Positions 32,555-44,423 of a DNA stretch of 64,000 nt are shown one piece after another. Made by a program: the position numbers and the translations under genes. Each line of letters starts with the position of its first letter. Position 1 is the stretch's first letter. Origin of the DNA: Turnera subulata. Its lineage: Eukaryota > Streptophyta > Magnoliopsida > Malpighiales > Passifloraceae. The stretch covers positions 4,539 to 68,538 of the forward strand of contig JAKUCV010004225.1 of NCBI GenBank assembly GCA_028386065.3. Direction: 5' to 3'. The notes under the pieces are model-generated. The model worked only from the letters and a program-made list of their open reading frames with translations. It ran no database searches and was not told where the DNA came from.

Positions 32555-33115
32555 CCATTAAAGATTTTGGAGCAAAACCAGATCGCTACTTGTTGGTAGC
32601 TCGCATGAAAAAGAGAAGCCGCCCATGCTTTAATAGCCGAGTAACATGCCTTTTTCAGCATTACTTTGAGGTTAAACTTTTGGGATCAGTTTAAAACGTG
32701 GTTTAATAGCACTGTTATAGTAGAGGGAATACCATCCTGAAAAGATATAATCATGCATTACTTGCTGGTTGTGTCTTTTGTATATAACTTGTACAATCAT
32801 CACTCGGTTGAATCGTATCTGTTGACTTGCTCTGTAGCTGGGTGAGTATGGCTATCAATTTGTGAAGAAGGTTATGAATTAAGCGGCTGATAAGATTAGT
32901 TCGGGGCTCTGTCCACCACCTTGCACGAAATGCAACAGAAACGAAGTTAATGCATGCATGTGTAAGAGTGAAGAAAAACAGAACATGCACGAACCAGCAA
33001 ACCAAATTATCTATCTAGCCTTAGCGGATAGGTGATAAACATAATCATGGAAGAGTTAACAAGGATTGGTTTAGTCGCGAAACCTGATCAACTTCCCCTC
33101 CTGGTGAATCATCTA
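32555..33115. other. 3' flank of kinesin-1 and of the F-box pseudogene
   Basis: Two genes converge here. No coding frame is supported. Confidence 0.5.
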
Positions 33116-34413
33116 TCAAGAAACACCTCCCCTCAACCAAAACAAACATACATGCATAATCATGGAAAGGTTTGTGTGATCTGGCTGGCGACCAACAATA
33201 ATGGGCGGAGGCTGAATCCACGCCCCATGTGCGACTTCTTTTCGAAGCGTTGTAAGATTAAGGTTAGTAATGTTATGACCTTGACAAGAGGAGGTGAAGA
33301 ATATACTGTTGTTCATCATGGCGCCGGACGACAACCCAGCAGCGGAGGAGGAGGCATCAACAGAGCAACAGAAACCATCGCTGACGAACAAGGCTGCGTT
33401 ATCTAGCCTGCTTAACAACTCACACTCTCCATTCTCTACATCAACTCGATAAATATGGAGGAACCCGTATCTATATGTAGTTGGAAGGCTAACCAGCAGT
33501 AAAGAACCCGCCGATTCTATCAAATGCAACTCCATGCGATGCTCCGACAAGCCTGGTCTGTCAACACTATCTTCGATATAACTCTTGCCCTGCTGCTGCC
33601 CACTTGACCAGAGCTTCTTACATCGCAGGCTAGAACTCGTCTAGTTGCAGATTTGGGATTGGTGAAGGAGGCATATGCGCAGTAAAACTTACCTTTGAAA
33701 TATACGATATCGGCGCAACAACCCATCTTGTCTCTGTCTGTAGTTAATATGGCAGTCCACGCCTTGTCTCCTTGTTTGTAATAAGCCAATCTCTTTCCCC
33801 CAGAATTCCAGTGTAAAATCATGGCTGAGAAACCTGGACGCCCAGGGGTACATGACAGGGCAACCCTGGTTACAGGATCAATCTTCTCCGTTCGGCGCCG
33901 GCCGTCTTCATCTTCTTCTTCTAAAGCGACAATTCCAGGCAGCGGGATTCTTCAACGTGATAAAGGGTGCAAGAGGCTGATTTCGATGACATTATCACTA
34001 TAGGCCGGTTTTAGGTATTTCGTGATGATAAGCCAGCCATATGAAACCAATACATTACTTGCATACCAACCATCGTTCTCTTTGGGCAAGAGATTGTTCA
34101 GGTGGTAAGTTTTTGACCCTGTGGTGTCACACAACTTGAAACACCCATCTTGTGTGTATTCCAATAGCCATGGAATTACCTGTGATGTGCTGCGCGTGAA
34201 ATTTTGCTTGGAAGCAAAGGCTCGCCATGATCTACACACTGCGGCAAAAGCCAAGAAATCTCGAATACAGGTTACTTGTTTGGAAATCTCTTCTAGGAGA
34301 TCATCAGGAAGCGACGACCATGAGGATATGCTTTTAGTTCTTTTAGCTACAAACGGTGGTGGCACTGTTGAGGGTGAAGAATTCTTTCTGTCTTCACAAA
34401 TATGAACAGGCAA
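33116..34413 (-). pseudogene. F-box / DUF295 protein gene, broken
   Basis: Single-exon minus-strand gene of about 430 codons. An F-box (SSLPDDLLEEISKQVTCIRD and FLAFAAVCRSWRAFA) is followed by a DUF295-type beta-propeller half (FKGKFYCAYA, LLLVSLPTTYRYGFLHIYRV, GFCCSVDASS). It carries one in-frame stop at 33952-33954 after HPLSR, with good coding sequence continuing in the same frame, and one frameshift near 33600 within GTGGGCAGCAGCAGG. Downstream the +1-shifted frame reads on in family style. Family members are SCF substrate adaptors. Two lesions indicate a pseudogene; sequencing error could explain one but hardly both. Confidence 0.85.
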
Positions 34414-35150
34414 GGAGTAAACAGAACACCCTGCATCTGTGGCGGTATTTATAATGATACGATAATTTTAGGGTGCGTTTGGAACTAATACAAATCAAAC
34501 TATATTTGAAGATAACCCAACATAGTTTTGAACTAAAACTACTCTAGTCCAAGTCCAAGTCCAAATGGACTCCTCAATCCTATGTCCAAATCCACCTTGG
34601 TATTTACTAAAATCAAAATATTTTTTTTAGTGTTTTGTTTATTTTTTTCTATAGTGTTTTTTCTTTTTATTTTCTTGAAAAATTATATAGCTTTAATAAG
34701 CCTCATTCTCATATAATTGTGACTTAAATTTCAACTAGGTCTTTTATTAGTTAGAAATTTATATAAAGAAACTGAAAATACAAAGTAAAATATCAACTAA
34801 AATTTTATATTTGAAATTGCCGTAATTAGCAATGTGTAATTTAATAGTTTAAGTTTTGAACAGTAATTTGCAATATCCAAAATTCTTGCGGAAACTGAAG
34901 TAATGCAAAAATCAAAATCCTAACTAACAACTAATATGATTATAAATATGTGGAGCGAGCCTCCGCTGGTGACACCAACGAACCATGATGGGCAGAATAA
35001 AAGCAGCCACCAAAAGTATAAAGATTGCACAAATCAAATGTCACTGCGTGCGCACTTTGGTGTGAGTGAGACTTTGACCGATGCATAGGCAGCCACCCAC
35101 CAGAATCTTTAATAAAATCCCTTTAGAGGCCACTACCACAAAAGGCCAAA
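34414..35150. other. Intergenic, AT-rich
   Basis: GGGTGCGTTTGGAAC near 34471 resembles the left end of a MITE, but I find no matching right end. No coding frame is supported up to the glutathione synthetase ATG. Confidence 0.4.
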
Positions 35151-38100
35151 ATGGGAGCTGCCCATTCCTCCTCACTCACTTCCTGTTCTATAACCCACCA
35201 CAACTACAACTCCCTTTTCCTTCTTCACTCATCAAAACCAAATCCAAATCCCACTTCGAACCCAGGCAACGGTATCTTCTTCACACATCACGCAAAACCC
35301 ACTAAAGGTTTCGCATTTCCGAAACAGAGGTTGCTTAGCTTTAATTTTACAGCTTCAAAGCTTGTGTCTTTGAAGTGTGGCGGAGTGAGGGAGATGGAGA
35401 CCACCCGAGAGGACGGAAGTGCTTCGTCACCCATCGTTGATGTTCATGGTATCAATCAAGAATTGGTTCAAAAGATGGTCTATGATGCTCTTGTCTGGTG
35501 CTCTCTCCATGGCCTTGTTGTTGGTGACAAGAGTGTTCAGGTTTGTGAACAACAAGAGTGAAGATGTAATTTTGATTGGTCTAAGGTGTTCAGTTTTTTC
35601 TGCATTCACGCTAATATGATGTTGGTGCACATTAGATACGATAGAGTAATGGAGCTGTTTTGATTTGTAGAAATCTGGAACCGTACCCGGTGTTGGCCTG
35701 GTACATGCTCCCTTTGCTTTGCTGCCCGTGAAATTCCCTGAAAGCCACTGGAAACTAGCATGTGAGGTAGCGCCCATTTTCAATGAACTCATTGATCGGG
35801 TGAGCTTGGATGGGAAGTTTCTGCAGGAATCGTTGTCTAGGTATGCACAATTGTTTTAGTTGCCCATCTACAACATTTCTATCCACCCATGTTTTGCCAA
35901 TCTTCATTACTTCTTCAAACCTGGAACTGGTGTCAAATCGTCTTTACCCTCGTATAGAATCATATACTGTAACGTGTTTTAGTTAAGTCAATTCTTCTGT
36001 AACTTGACCACCCCAACCCTCTATGATTCATAATAGCACGCAAGGGAGCGATAAGTCCTTCCCTTGCAAATGAGCTGCTATATCATACTACTCGTGTTTG
36101 TTTGTTGGAGTTAGTTATTTCTACCTTGTTGATATCTGCCAAATGATACTTTGGTTTCGCTTTGGTTTCAGAGATGCAACTGATACTTTGGTTTCGCTTT
36201 CTCTTCTGCTCTTAGCTGTATAATGTTATTTCTGAAACATACAGATCAGTTTCAAATATTTCTTTTGTATCTATTGTTGGTTAATGCCTTCTTTTTTCTT
36301 TTTCCTCCGCTGCTTCTCTTCTGGGTCTTATATTTACATGGAAAATTCAAATCTTTTTCTGTCTTTGACTTTGCAGAACCAAGAAGGTTGATGCTTTCAC
36401 ATCAAGACTGTTAGACATCCATTCAAAAATGCTAGAGATTAACAAGAAAGAGGTAAGAATATATCTGTTGGGCGGTCCAAGAGGAACTCTGCGTTTTTGG
36501 TTTTGATTGTTTCATAACATGAGGTCTCATCTGGTGTATATAGGAATATGCTTATTTCTTTGGCACAAATACAGGATATTCGCTTGGGTTTACATCGCTC
36601 AGATTATATGCTTGATGAGCAAACTAAATTGCTCCTTCAAATAGAGCTAAATACAATTTCATGTTCATTTCCTGGCCTCAGTACTCGTGTCAGTGAGCTT
36701 CACAGGTAAAACACTTGTGCCAACTTTGTACTTTTGTGTTTTCTCCAAATTATGTGGTTCAATGGATTGCATTTTTGATAATTTAGGATTTGATTGAAGT
36801 TTTTTTTTCTCCCTGTCATATGAATCTCGCTGCCAGGTTTGAAGTGGTTATATGGTTATGTATTTGCAATTAGATCAGTGAAGCTGAGATAGCTGTGTGA
36901 TGAACTACTATATTGTTTTATGGAGTTGCAGTGTATATTTTGCATAATCAATCCTAAGTTGGATGCATAGGTGAGGCAAGATTTTGATTGCAAAATTGTG
37001 TACTGAGCCTAGAATCTGAATCATTTCTAAGAATGGGTGTGTTACGTTGTCATGCTTTAGATAATTTGGATGCATGGTGGACTTGGTGTTATTTTTCTCA
37101 CATCACTCCCCATATATTTTTTTAGCCCATTGTACTTTGTACTTAGCAGTCTTCCCCTCAGAGAAATTACATAAGTTAGGGCCTGCAATATGGGGTTTAC
37201 TCTAGGATCATAATGCTGCATTACATTTCCATCTATAGAATTGCGTTGTTTATTGGAAGTAATGGAAGGAGTGTTATGATGTTTTCTCTCTACTTTTCCA
37301 GGAACTTGCTTAAGCATTACGGGAAGCATCTTGGGTTACATTCTGAAAGAGTGCCTGCCAATACTACTGTGATCAAGTTCGCTGAGTCCCTGGCTAAAGC
37401 TTGGAGTGAGTACAATAATTCTAGGTTAGATCCAAGCATCTGGACATTCATATCTATTTTTTACTGCATTCATGTGAAGCTCATTTTGTTGGATGTTTAA
37501 TTACATTTTGACAGGGCTGTAATTCTAGTTGTTGTTCAACCTGAGGAGCGCAACATGTATGACCAACATTGGCTTTCTACCGAACTGAAGGAAACATATC
37601 CTTTGTGTATTTAAAATGGACTTCTATCTTCTCCTGATATGCAAATAGATAAATGAGTGATTGCTTTTTCTTACTAAAGCTATGGCTATAAGAAGCTGGC
37701 AAACGCTGAAGTAATTAAACTAGATATCGTTTTTTTTTTAAAAAAAAGAGAAAGATGTTGTCAAATATGCATTTATGTTAGCACTAAAGTTTTTCCTGGA
37801 GTTGAATAGATATTTTTCCTTAGCTTTGTAACACACATAATATTTCAAGCATCCGGAAAACATTGGCAGAAATAGATGAAGGAGGAGAATTACTCTCAGA
37901 TGGAACACTAGTAGTGTACGTGACTTCCTGCCTTGGAGATTATATCCTTTCTACAGCTTTACCATGTTATGTACCATTTTTAAAATATTGAAGTTGTGTG
38001 CTTACAGAGAAGGCCAACCAGTTGCAGTAGTTTATTTTAGATCTGGTTATGCACCAACTGATTATCCTTCAGAAGCGGTAAGCATATGTTCCTGGTCTTT

Positions 38101-39745
38101 ATTTTCTGCTATGTTAATTCCATGCTGCAGCATAAAATTGATTTGGAGTTTGAATAGAAAAACTTGTTTCATATGGGAGAAAAGTAAAAATGAGACGGGA
38201 GTTTCCTGATAGACCCTTGAGCTTGATGTTGAAATGGTGAAGTAAAAATTTTGATACAATATCAAAGCCATGACCTGCTCAATTGCACAGTTACTTTCTC
38301 ACTTCCTAGAAATCCCTTTTCTGCTTGCCCTAAATCAACCTGGATTATTGTCAACTTTAAAGTCTATGGTTCTGGTGCTTCCATGCCAGGATATCCCACA
38401 AAATATAACCTTTAATATATTATTTTCTTTACTTCCTATTTCTATCTTTAGGAATGGAGAGCTCGGCTACTTATTGAGCTTTCGTCAGCCGTGAAATGCC
38501 CATCAATATCTTATCATCTGGCAGGCACTAAGAAGATTCAACAGGAACTTGCGAAACCTAATGTGCTTGAGAGGTAGTGAATCATGCATGATGGGCAGTA
38601 TGTAGTTCTTGGTTTCTTCAATACCTCCTTGTACAATATTCATGAAGGCTGAGTGAAAAATTTTATGCTCAAATGCTTTCTAGGTGAAGTTGAAACTACA
38701 CTGTGGGCACCAAAAGAAAATTGTCAAAGTTATAAGTTTTGGATAACAGTCTTGTGGCACCTAAGTAATGGATCAATAGAGCTACACAGTCCATATTGAT
38801 TGGAAGTTGTTCTGTTGTTGGAAATCCTGCAAAGTGGATTGCTTCTGGAGTCTTTTAAGAACATCATTGCTCTTATCTATGCATCATTAGAACTAAAATT
38901 CTGAACAGATTTCTTGTGGACAAAGAAGACATTGCCAAGCTACGGAAATGCTTCGCTGGATTGTGGAGTTTGGATGACTCGGACACTGTGAAAGCAGCGA
39001 TTGAAAACCCTGGACTATTTGTAATGAAACCACAGAGAGAAGGCGGAGGTCATTATTTCTAGGCTTCAATGCATTACTACAGTTTTTTTTTTTTTTAATA
39101 TTACTCATATGTCATAATTTATTAATTTGTTTTCAGGGAACAACATCTATGGTGATGATGTGAAGGAAAAACTTCTGAGGTTGCAGAAGGAAGGCACTGA
39201 AGGAAATGCAGCTTACATCCTCATGCAAAGAATATTCCCAACTGTTTCCCCTACATTCTTGGTGCGTGAGGGCATTTGCCATAAAGATCTCGCCATATCA
39301 GAACTTGGCATATACGGTGCATACTTAAGGTACATATCCTGTGGATCCAAAGGCATTCTTAGAAGATAAGTTTCTGCTGACATGTGAGCTTTCTACTTAG
39401 AAGTAAAAAAGTTGATGGGCATGCAGGGGTTCTTGGGTGCCCAAATGTTGTCCTGGAGATAAGGAAACAGTAGCAATAATGGCTGATAGAGCATGTGTGT
39501 AGTTCAGGATTTCCCACAACATGTTTCCTTCTGAAGTATATTTTTAGTCTGCAAACAAATTACTTTCTCATGCATCAGTCCTATGCCTTTATGATTGACA
39601 TTCTCTGATTGGAATGTGTAGGAACAAGGACAAAGTGATTGTAAATGACCAATGTGGATACTTGATGAGGACAAAGGTGTCTTCATCAAATGAAGGCGGA
39701 GTTGCTGCTGGATTCGCTGTTCTAGATAGTGTTTACCTGACTTGA
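35151..39745 (+). CDS. GSH2: Glutathione synthetase, plastid and cytosol
   Basis: Twelve exons: 35151-35540, 35671-35840, 36377-36452, 36575-36705, 37302-37424, 37515-37604, 37850-37915, 38008-38077, 38452-38573, 38909-39048, 39137-39329, 39622-39745; sum 1,695 nt, 564 aa. The enzyme joins gamma-glutamylcysteine and glycine using ATP, the last step of glutathione synthesis. The first 80 residues form a Ser/Asn-rich transit peptide. A second ATG at 35394 ([12 protein letters not shown]) would give a cytosolic form, as known for Arabidopsis GSH2. Landmarks are [18 protein letters not shown], the substrate segment [29 protein letters not shown] and the glycine-rich ATP lid [16 protein letters not shown]. 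The C-terminus is [16 protein letters not shown], ending VLDSVYLT. The 37604/37850 junction is my least certain one. Confidence 0.94.
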
Positions 39746-41150
39746 TGGCTCAACTTCATTTGTATACAGGGGCATATACCTCACATACCCTTCCACCAAA
39801 TAATTTGAAATTAACATACTAGTGATTTGACGACAGATTAAACCACTCAGAATATTCACCAACATGAGCCACCACATTTGATATTTTGCGGCAAGACAGG
39901 AACCTGTTCTGAGTTTTCTACGAATATAGTTTTTGAGAAGAAATAAGTGTTGGCTTCCATTTCCTTTTACCTGGGTATCTGCGAAATGCCAATTGTATTG
40001 GGTGGTTTGGTCATACTGGCTTCTATTGTGAGATGTGTAAAACAATGAGCAAAATAACACCTTGAATGTCTTTCAGTTTGTTCCTATGGATTTCAAAGAA
40101 ATTTCCTGCCAGCATGGAAGGCTAAGTTTTTTAATTAACTGAAACCTAAAAACATGTTGAAAAGTTCACGAAGGAAATCAAAACATAATTAGGTATTCAA
40201 ATGCCAAATTTTGGGTATGGTTTTATGTAGGAAAACAGGATCCACACATCAGCTGGCACAAGGAATTGCTCATTATTACTTGTGTAGTTACCTTCGCTGG
40301 ATGGTCCATACAATACTGAACCATGTGGCACCCACAGAGAGTAGGTTGTCAAAATGGGAATTTTAAATACTAATGGTGAAGGGTGGATAAATAGAAACAT
40401 AAAATCAGACTGTAATACTGTAAGGTTTCGAATTTTCAAAACATTCTTTGCTTTCTTTAAAGACCATCCATCCAACCATTGAATGTTAGTTGAAGTCAAA
40501 AAGAGAAAAGAAAACATAAACATTAGATGAAATTTCATTATAAGGGTGAAAATTTAGTTAATCTTCAACTTAATTAGACCAATCTTCTCTATTGCTGGTT
40601 GTCACAATTCTTTAAACTTGATACGATCTAATGAATATGTGCATGTTGTCAGAACTCAACAAGGAGAAAACAGCTAGAAGGAAAATTGTTGGCCAATATT
40701 GCAAGTCTAAGAAGACACTAGCATACTGCACAGACACAATTTGCTGGCATAAACCTAGGATCCAACGCTACATCCTTGGAATTTGAACTTTTGCAGAAAA
40801 TTGAAACGAGAGATGTCATTTTACTATGTGGATGAAGAATGTGCAAATTGATTTGAATATTAGTATCGATTTATTTGGAACTTCTCAACTTTCTGGTCAA
40901 CTAATGGCTACCCTTTTCTGGTCTGAGAAAACGCCTTTACAATGTGGGAAAGCATATAAAGAATTTACACTGAAATGTATCATCCTAATAATATTTCTCA
41001 GTAGAAGAAAAAAGACTAACTAAAGCGTGAGGATGAATGGACACTTTTATATGTGCACAAACCAGGCACATATAGCATTCTTAAAACAGGGCATTTTCCA
41101 ATCAAAATCCTACTAGTAAAGAAGAAAACAATGGATGCCTTATTCATATG
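39746..41150. other. Intergenic, convergent 3' flanks
   Basis: The 3' sides of GSH2 (+) and the DUF1068 gene (-) lie here. AT-rich; no coding frame is supported. Confidence 0.5.
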
Positions 41151-43051
41151 TTATGTGTAAAGTCTTCTGTTATTTTGCCAACCAAGGTCCCGGGCTCGTT
41201 TTTCCCATAGTTCTGTAATCCTACGTTCCTCTACTAGTTCTGCTTCAGCCCTCTCCCTTGCTTCTTCGCAGATTTCCATTTGTAAATTGCACTTTGCTGC
41301 TTCACCTTGGTAGTGTGAAGAAGTTTCCTTCGTATCCATTATTAACCCCCAGGTTTGCCTCAGGGAATCATTGGCAACAATTTTCTGCAATCTTATCTCC
41401 TCTGATATCAGAGCTACAATATTCTTCTCCATTTCCTCACTTAAATCTTTATCATGTTTGCCACAATCTGCACAAGCACCAGACAAAAACAATAACATTG
41501 TACATGATTTCTACATGAGGTTATTCCAGTGAGCCAGTCTTATTTTACTCTACTCATCTTTATCACTCTCTGTAGCCATTCAAGGATCTTTATAACAATA
41601 ATTGCAGTAGGTCAACCAGAAAAAGAAAATTCAACAATCCTTGGCCATGAAGCAATTTTATATAATCCCACTGCATGCATAAGAACAGCTTTCTACAAAA
41701 ATAAAGATCAATAAAGATGGAAGGTGGTTGAATGAACTGACCTGTATATGTTCTGTTGACAAAGTCTGCAAAGAAAGAAGATATCATTAGACAAATGAAC
41801 GGTGTCTAAGCTTGGGAGGTGCATTGAGAAAGTTTGGACCACCTAAACCTGATATCTAAGCTTGTAATGTTACACAGTCAACCTATACATTTGAAAGTTT
41901 TGATGTACAGTGGGAATTCCTACTCCTTGAGCTGCTAGTTCAATACACAAAATTCAAGAAAAAGAAAAAAGTTTGATGTGTGAATCAACTGACCTGCATA
42001 TGAGTCGTAGTTGAAGCCTGCAGAAAATAGACATAGAAACGAAGTCAGCTAAAGGAATAATATAGTAAGGCAGAGAGAAGCAACAAAAGAACAATGTAGG
42101 TCTAAATGAGACCTAGTAAGGTTTCCCCTCCAGCATCCCTGATACCTAATCTTGAAGATGGTCAAGTAAGGTAATCATATCTCAGTGTTTTAAAAGGTTG
42201 ACGTCTACACAGTCCTAAAATAATAGAATTTGTAACTTCTGTACTTGGGCTGCTTGTTTTATCAGCAAAAAATATGTTGAAGGATACATGAATTTCCATT
42301 GGAATTGTGAAGAAGCCCGACCCTTTACTGCTACAACTTCACTTAGGTCTACTCTGCTTCCTCAGTCTTATTTGATAAAACTCAAGGCATTTGTATGTCA
42401 AAGAACAGGATGCACAACAACAGTTTCCTTGTTTGAGGAAGAGAATTAAAATGAAAATTAGATTCATCCCGCTTCTGCCATTCCTTCAAATATATTTGTT
42501 TTTTTAAAAATATTGTTCTGAGAAAACAGATTTTAGAAAGTTGTATTCATTATCCGTTAGCAACTCCACAAAAATAACCAGATGATGTCAGCAGCATCCA
42601 CCTTAACCAACCAATATTACCATTTTTTGACTTATAAATCAGCCAAAAAAAACAAAAAAAAAATGCAAATCAATCGATCTGACAAAAGTAGAAATGCTTC
42701 TACATGGAAGTCCAATATATCCAAAATAAACAGAAAGTCCATTCCATCCAAACAAACGAACAACAGATTGTTTATGCCAGTAAAAAGAAGCTACATGTTT
42801 ATAGAACAATCAACATTACCGTTTTAGCCACTTTGACAAAGAAACTAAAACTCACCTGGTGGCAAACTCAAAGCAAACTGGTCATCGCAGTCACAATCAC
42901 AGTGACAGGGAGCTTGATCACTTAAACCGCCATTAGAGTACAGCAGAGGTCTCACAGTCCACCCAACCAGAAACATAGTTGCTAGCAGCACCCACACCAC
43001 TCTCAAAGAACCATTGCTACACAAACCATAATGGTCTGATGGATAAGCCAT
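41151..43051 (-). CDS. DUF1068 single-pass membrane protein
   Basis: Four minus-strand exons, 43051-42856, 42017-41994, 41765-41742 and 41467-41151, give 561 nt, 186 aa. The N-terminus has one membrane helix (LRVVWVLLATMFLVGWTV), then a Cys-rich CHCDCDCDD segment. After two 24-base micro-exons comes DCGKHDKDLSEEMEKNIVAL and a long charged coiled coil (EEIRLQK to ERAEAELVEERRITELWEKR), ending ARDLGW. This order matches the plant DUF1068 family, whose function is unsettled. ATG 43051 was chosen because the family starts just before the helix; an upstream in-frame ATG at 43084 adds 11 residues. Confidence 0.88.
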
Positions 43052-44423
43052 GTCACTAGAAAACAACAAAAACCCCAAACCCAAAAGAGAGCAAACTTTA
43101 CTGTTACGGGGAACAGAAAACCAAATGAGGAATATAACCCAACTCCTGTTTCTTTTCTGTTACAAGATCTGGGAAGACAAAGACACAGACTTCAGAATGC
43201 ACTCATTTCAAGATCCGGTCTTTTAACTACAAGGACTGAGACTTGACTGTTTTGTGGACACACTTGTACAAAGCTTCCTGTGGTTTAATGAATATGTGTG
43301 TTAAAAGCACTACCAGTTTGAGTTTTTTGAGGAAGTAAAGGAGACCCAGATCCCTAAAAAGTGTGAGACAGATTAACACGACTTGCAAATTTGTAGAATT
43401 GTTGTCTCTCAGGTCTCTCCAGTTAGAGAGAGGAAGAGAGAGCTAGAAGGGAGAGAGCGGTAGAAAGAGAATGTTTTTACGTCCAGCTTTATTTTGTTAA
43501 GCGGAAAAATGAAAAACACTTGCTTTAATTAGGTGACTTGTTTTGTATTTTGAAATATAAAAGATTGATAGGAAAAAGAAAGCAGCCAATGGGGACACAA
43601 GCATCAAGTTATTGTACCTAACTGCAACTTAACTTCTAACTGTTCAGCTACGAGTTTGAAGGTTTGATAAATAGAAGGATGAATATAAGCAAAGTGAGAT
43701 AAATACAGACGAAGTGAGATAAATGTTCATATCATTTGTAATAATCGTTTGGGGAGGATTTTATTTAATTAAGGGTAATTTTTACTGTTACTATCTTTGT
43801 TTTTTTCTTTGTTTAAAAGGGTAATGTTCATATCTTGGTTTTATTAGTAGTCAATATAAATTTTGGAGAAAAGCCATGGTTGGCAACAACCTGTCCAAGC
43901 CTAGAAGGAAAAAAAAAACAAGCACATCAGACCAAGACAAAACTTATAATAATGACCAACGTATCAGCTTAGTTTAACAAATAGTACTCTGTTTGATTAC
44001 TTGCCATTGACGCTGTTCAGTTGGTAACATTTTTTTAATCATGGTAGCATCACTGTCTGCCAATTGGGTCATCCACCATTTATGATTGTGGTGATAAGAG
44101 GACAGCTTTTCCATGTTTGAATTATCTGACGCAAGCTATCTTCCAGAGGAAATCATTAAAAGCAATTTGTTAAGTTACAAACTGCAGTCGATTGAATATT
44201 CAGAAGAGAATTGGTCTATAAAAAGTAGTGTTACAGTTTCTACATGTTTCCTAACTAAGAAGTGAAAGCCAACAATCCAGAGCATCTTTTGCCGGGATCA
44301 CCCAGCAGAATCAACCCTCAAGTAATTTTTTGTATCCAATATGGTGGCAACTAACATTAGAGGACTACAGTTAGTACAGAATAAATCAAAAGAATTTTCT
44401 AAGCCCACCTTCTGGGTGGCCTA
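43052..44423. other. Intergenic
   Basis: Left part: leader/promoter side of the DUF1068 gene, with a GA-rich stretch (about 43415-43470) typical of a plant 5' UTR. Right part: 3' flank of the phosphatase gene. No coding frame is supported. Confidence 0.5.

Noticed and set aside
34471..34490. MITE starting GGGTGCGTTTGG
   Set aside because: No matching inverted end or target duplication could be found in the following 700 bp.
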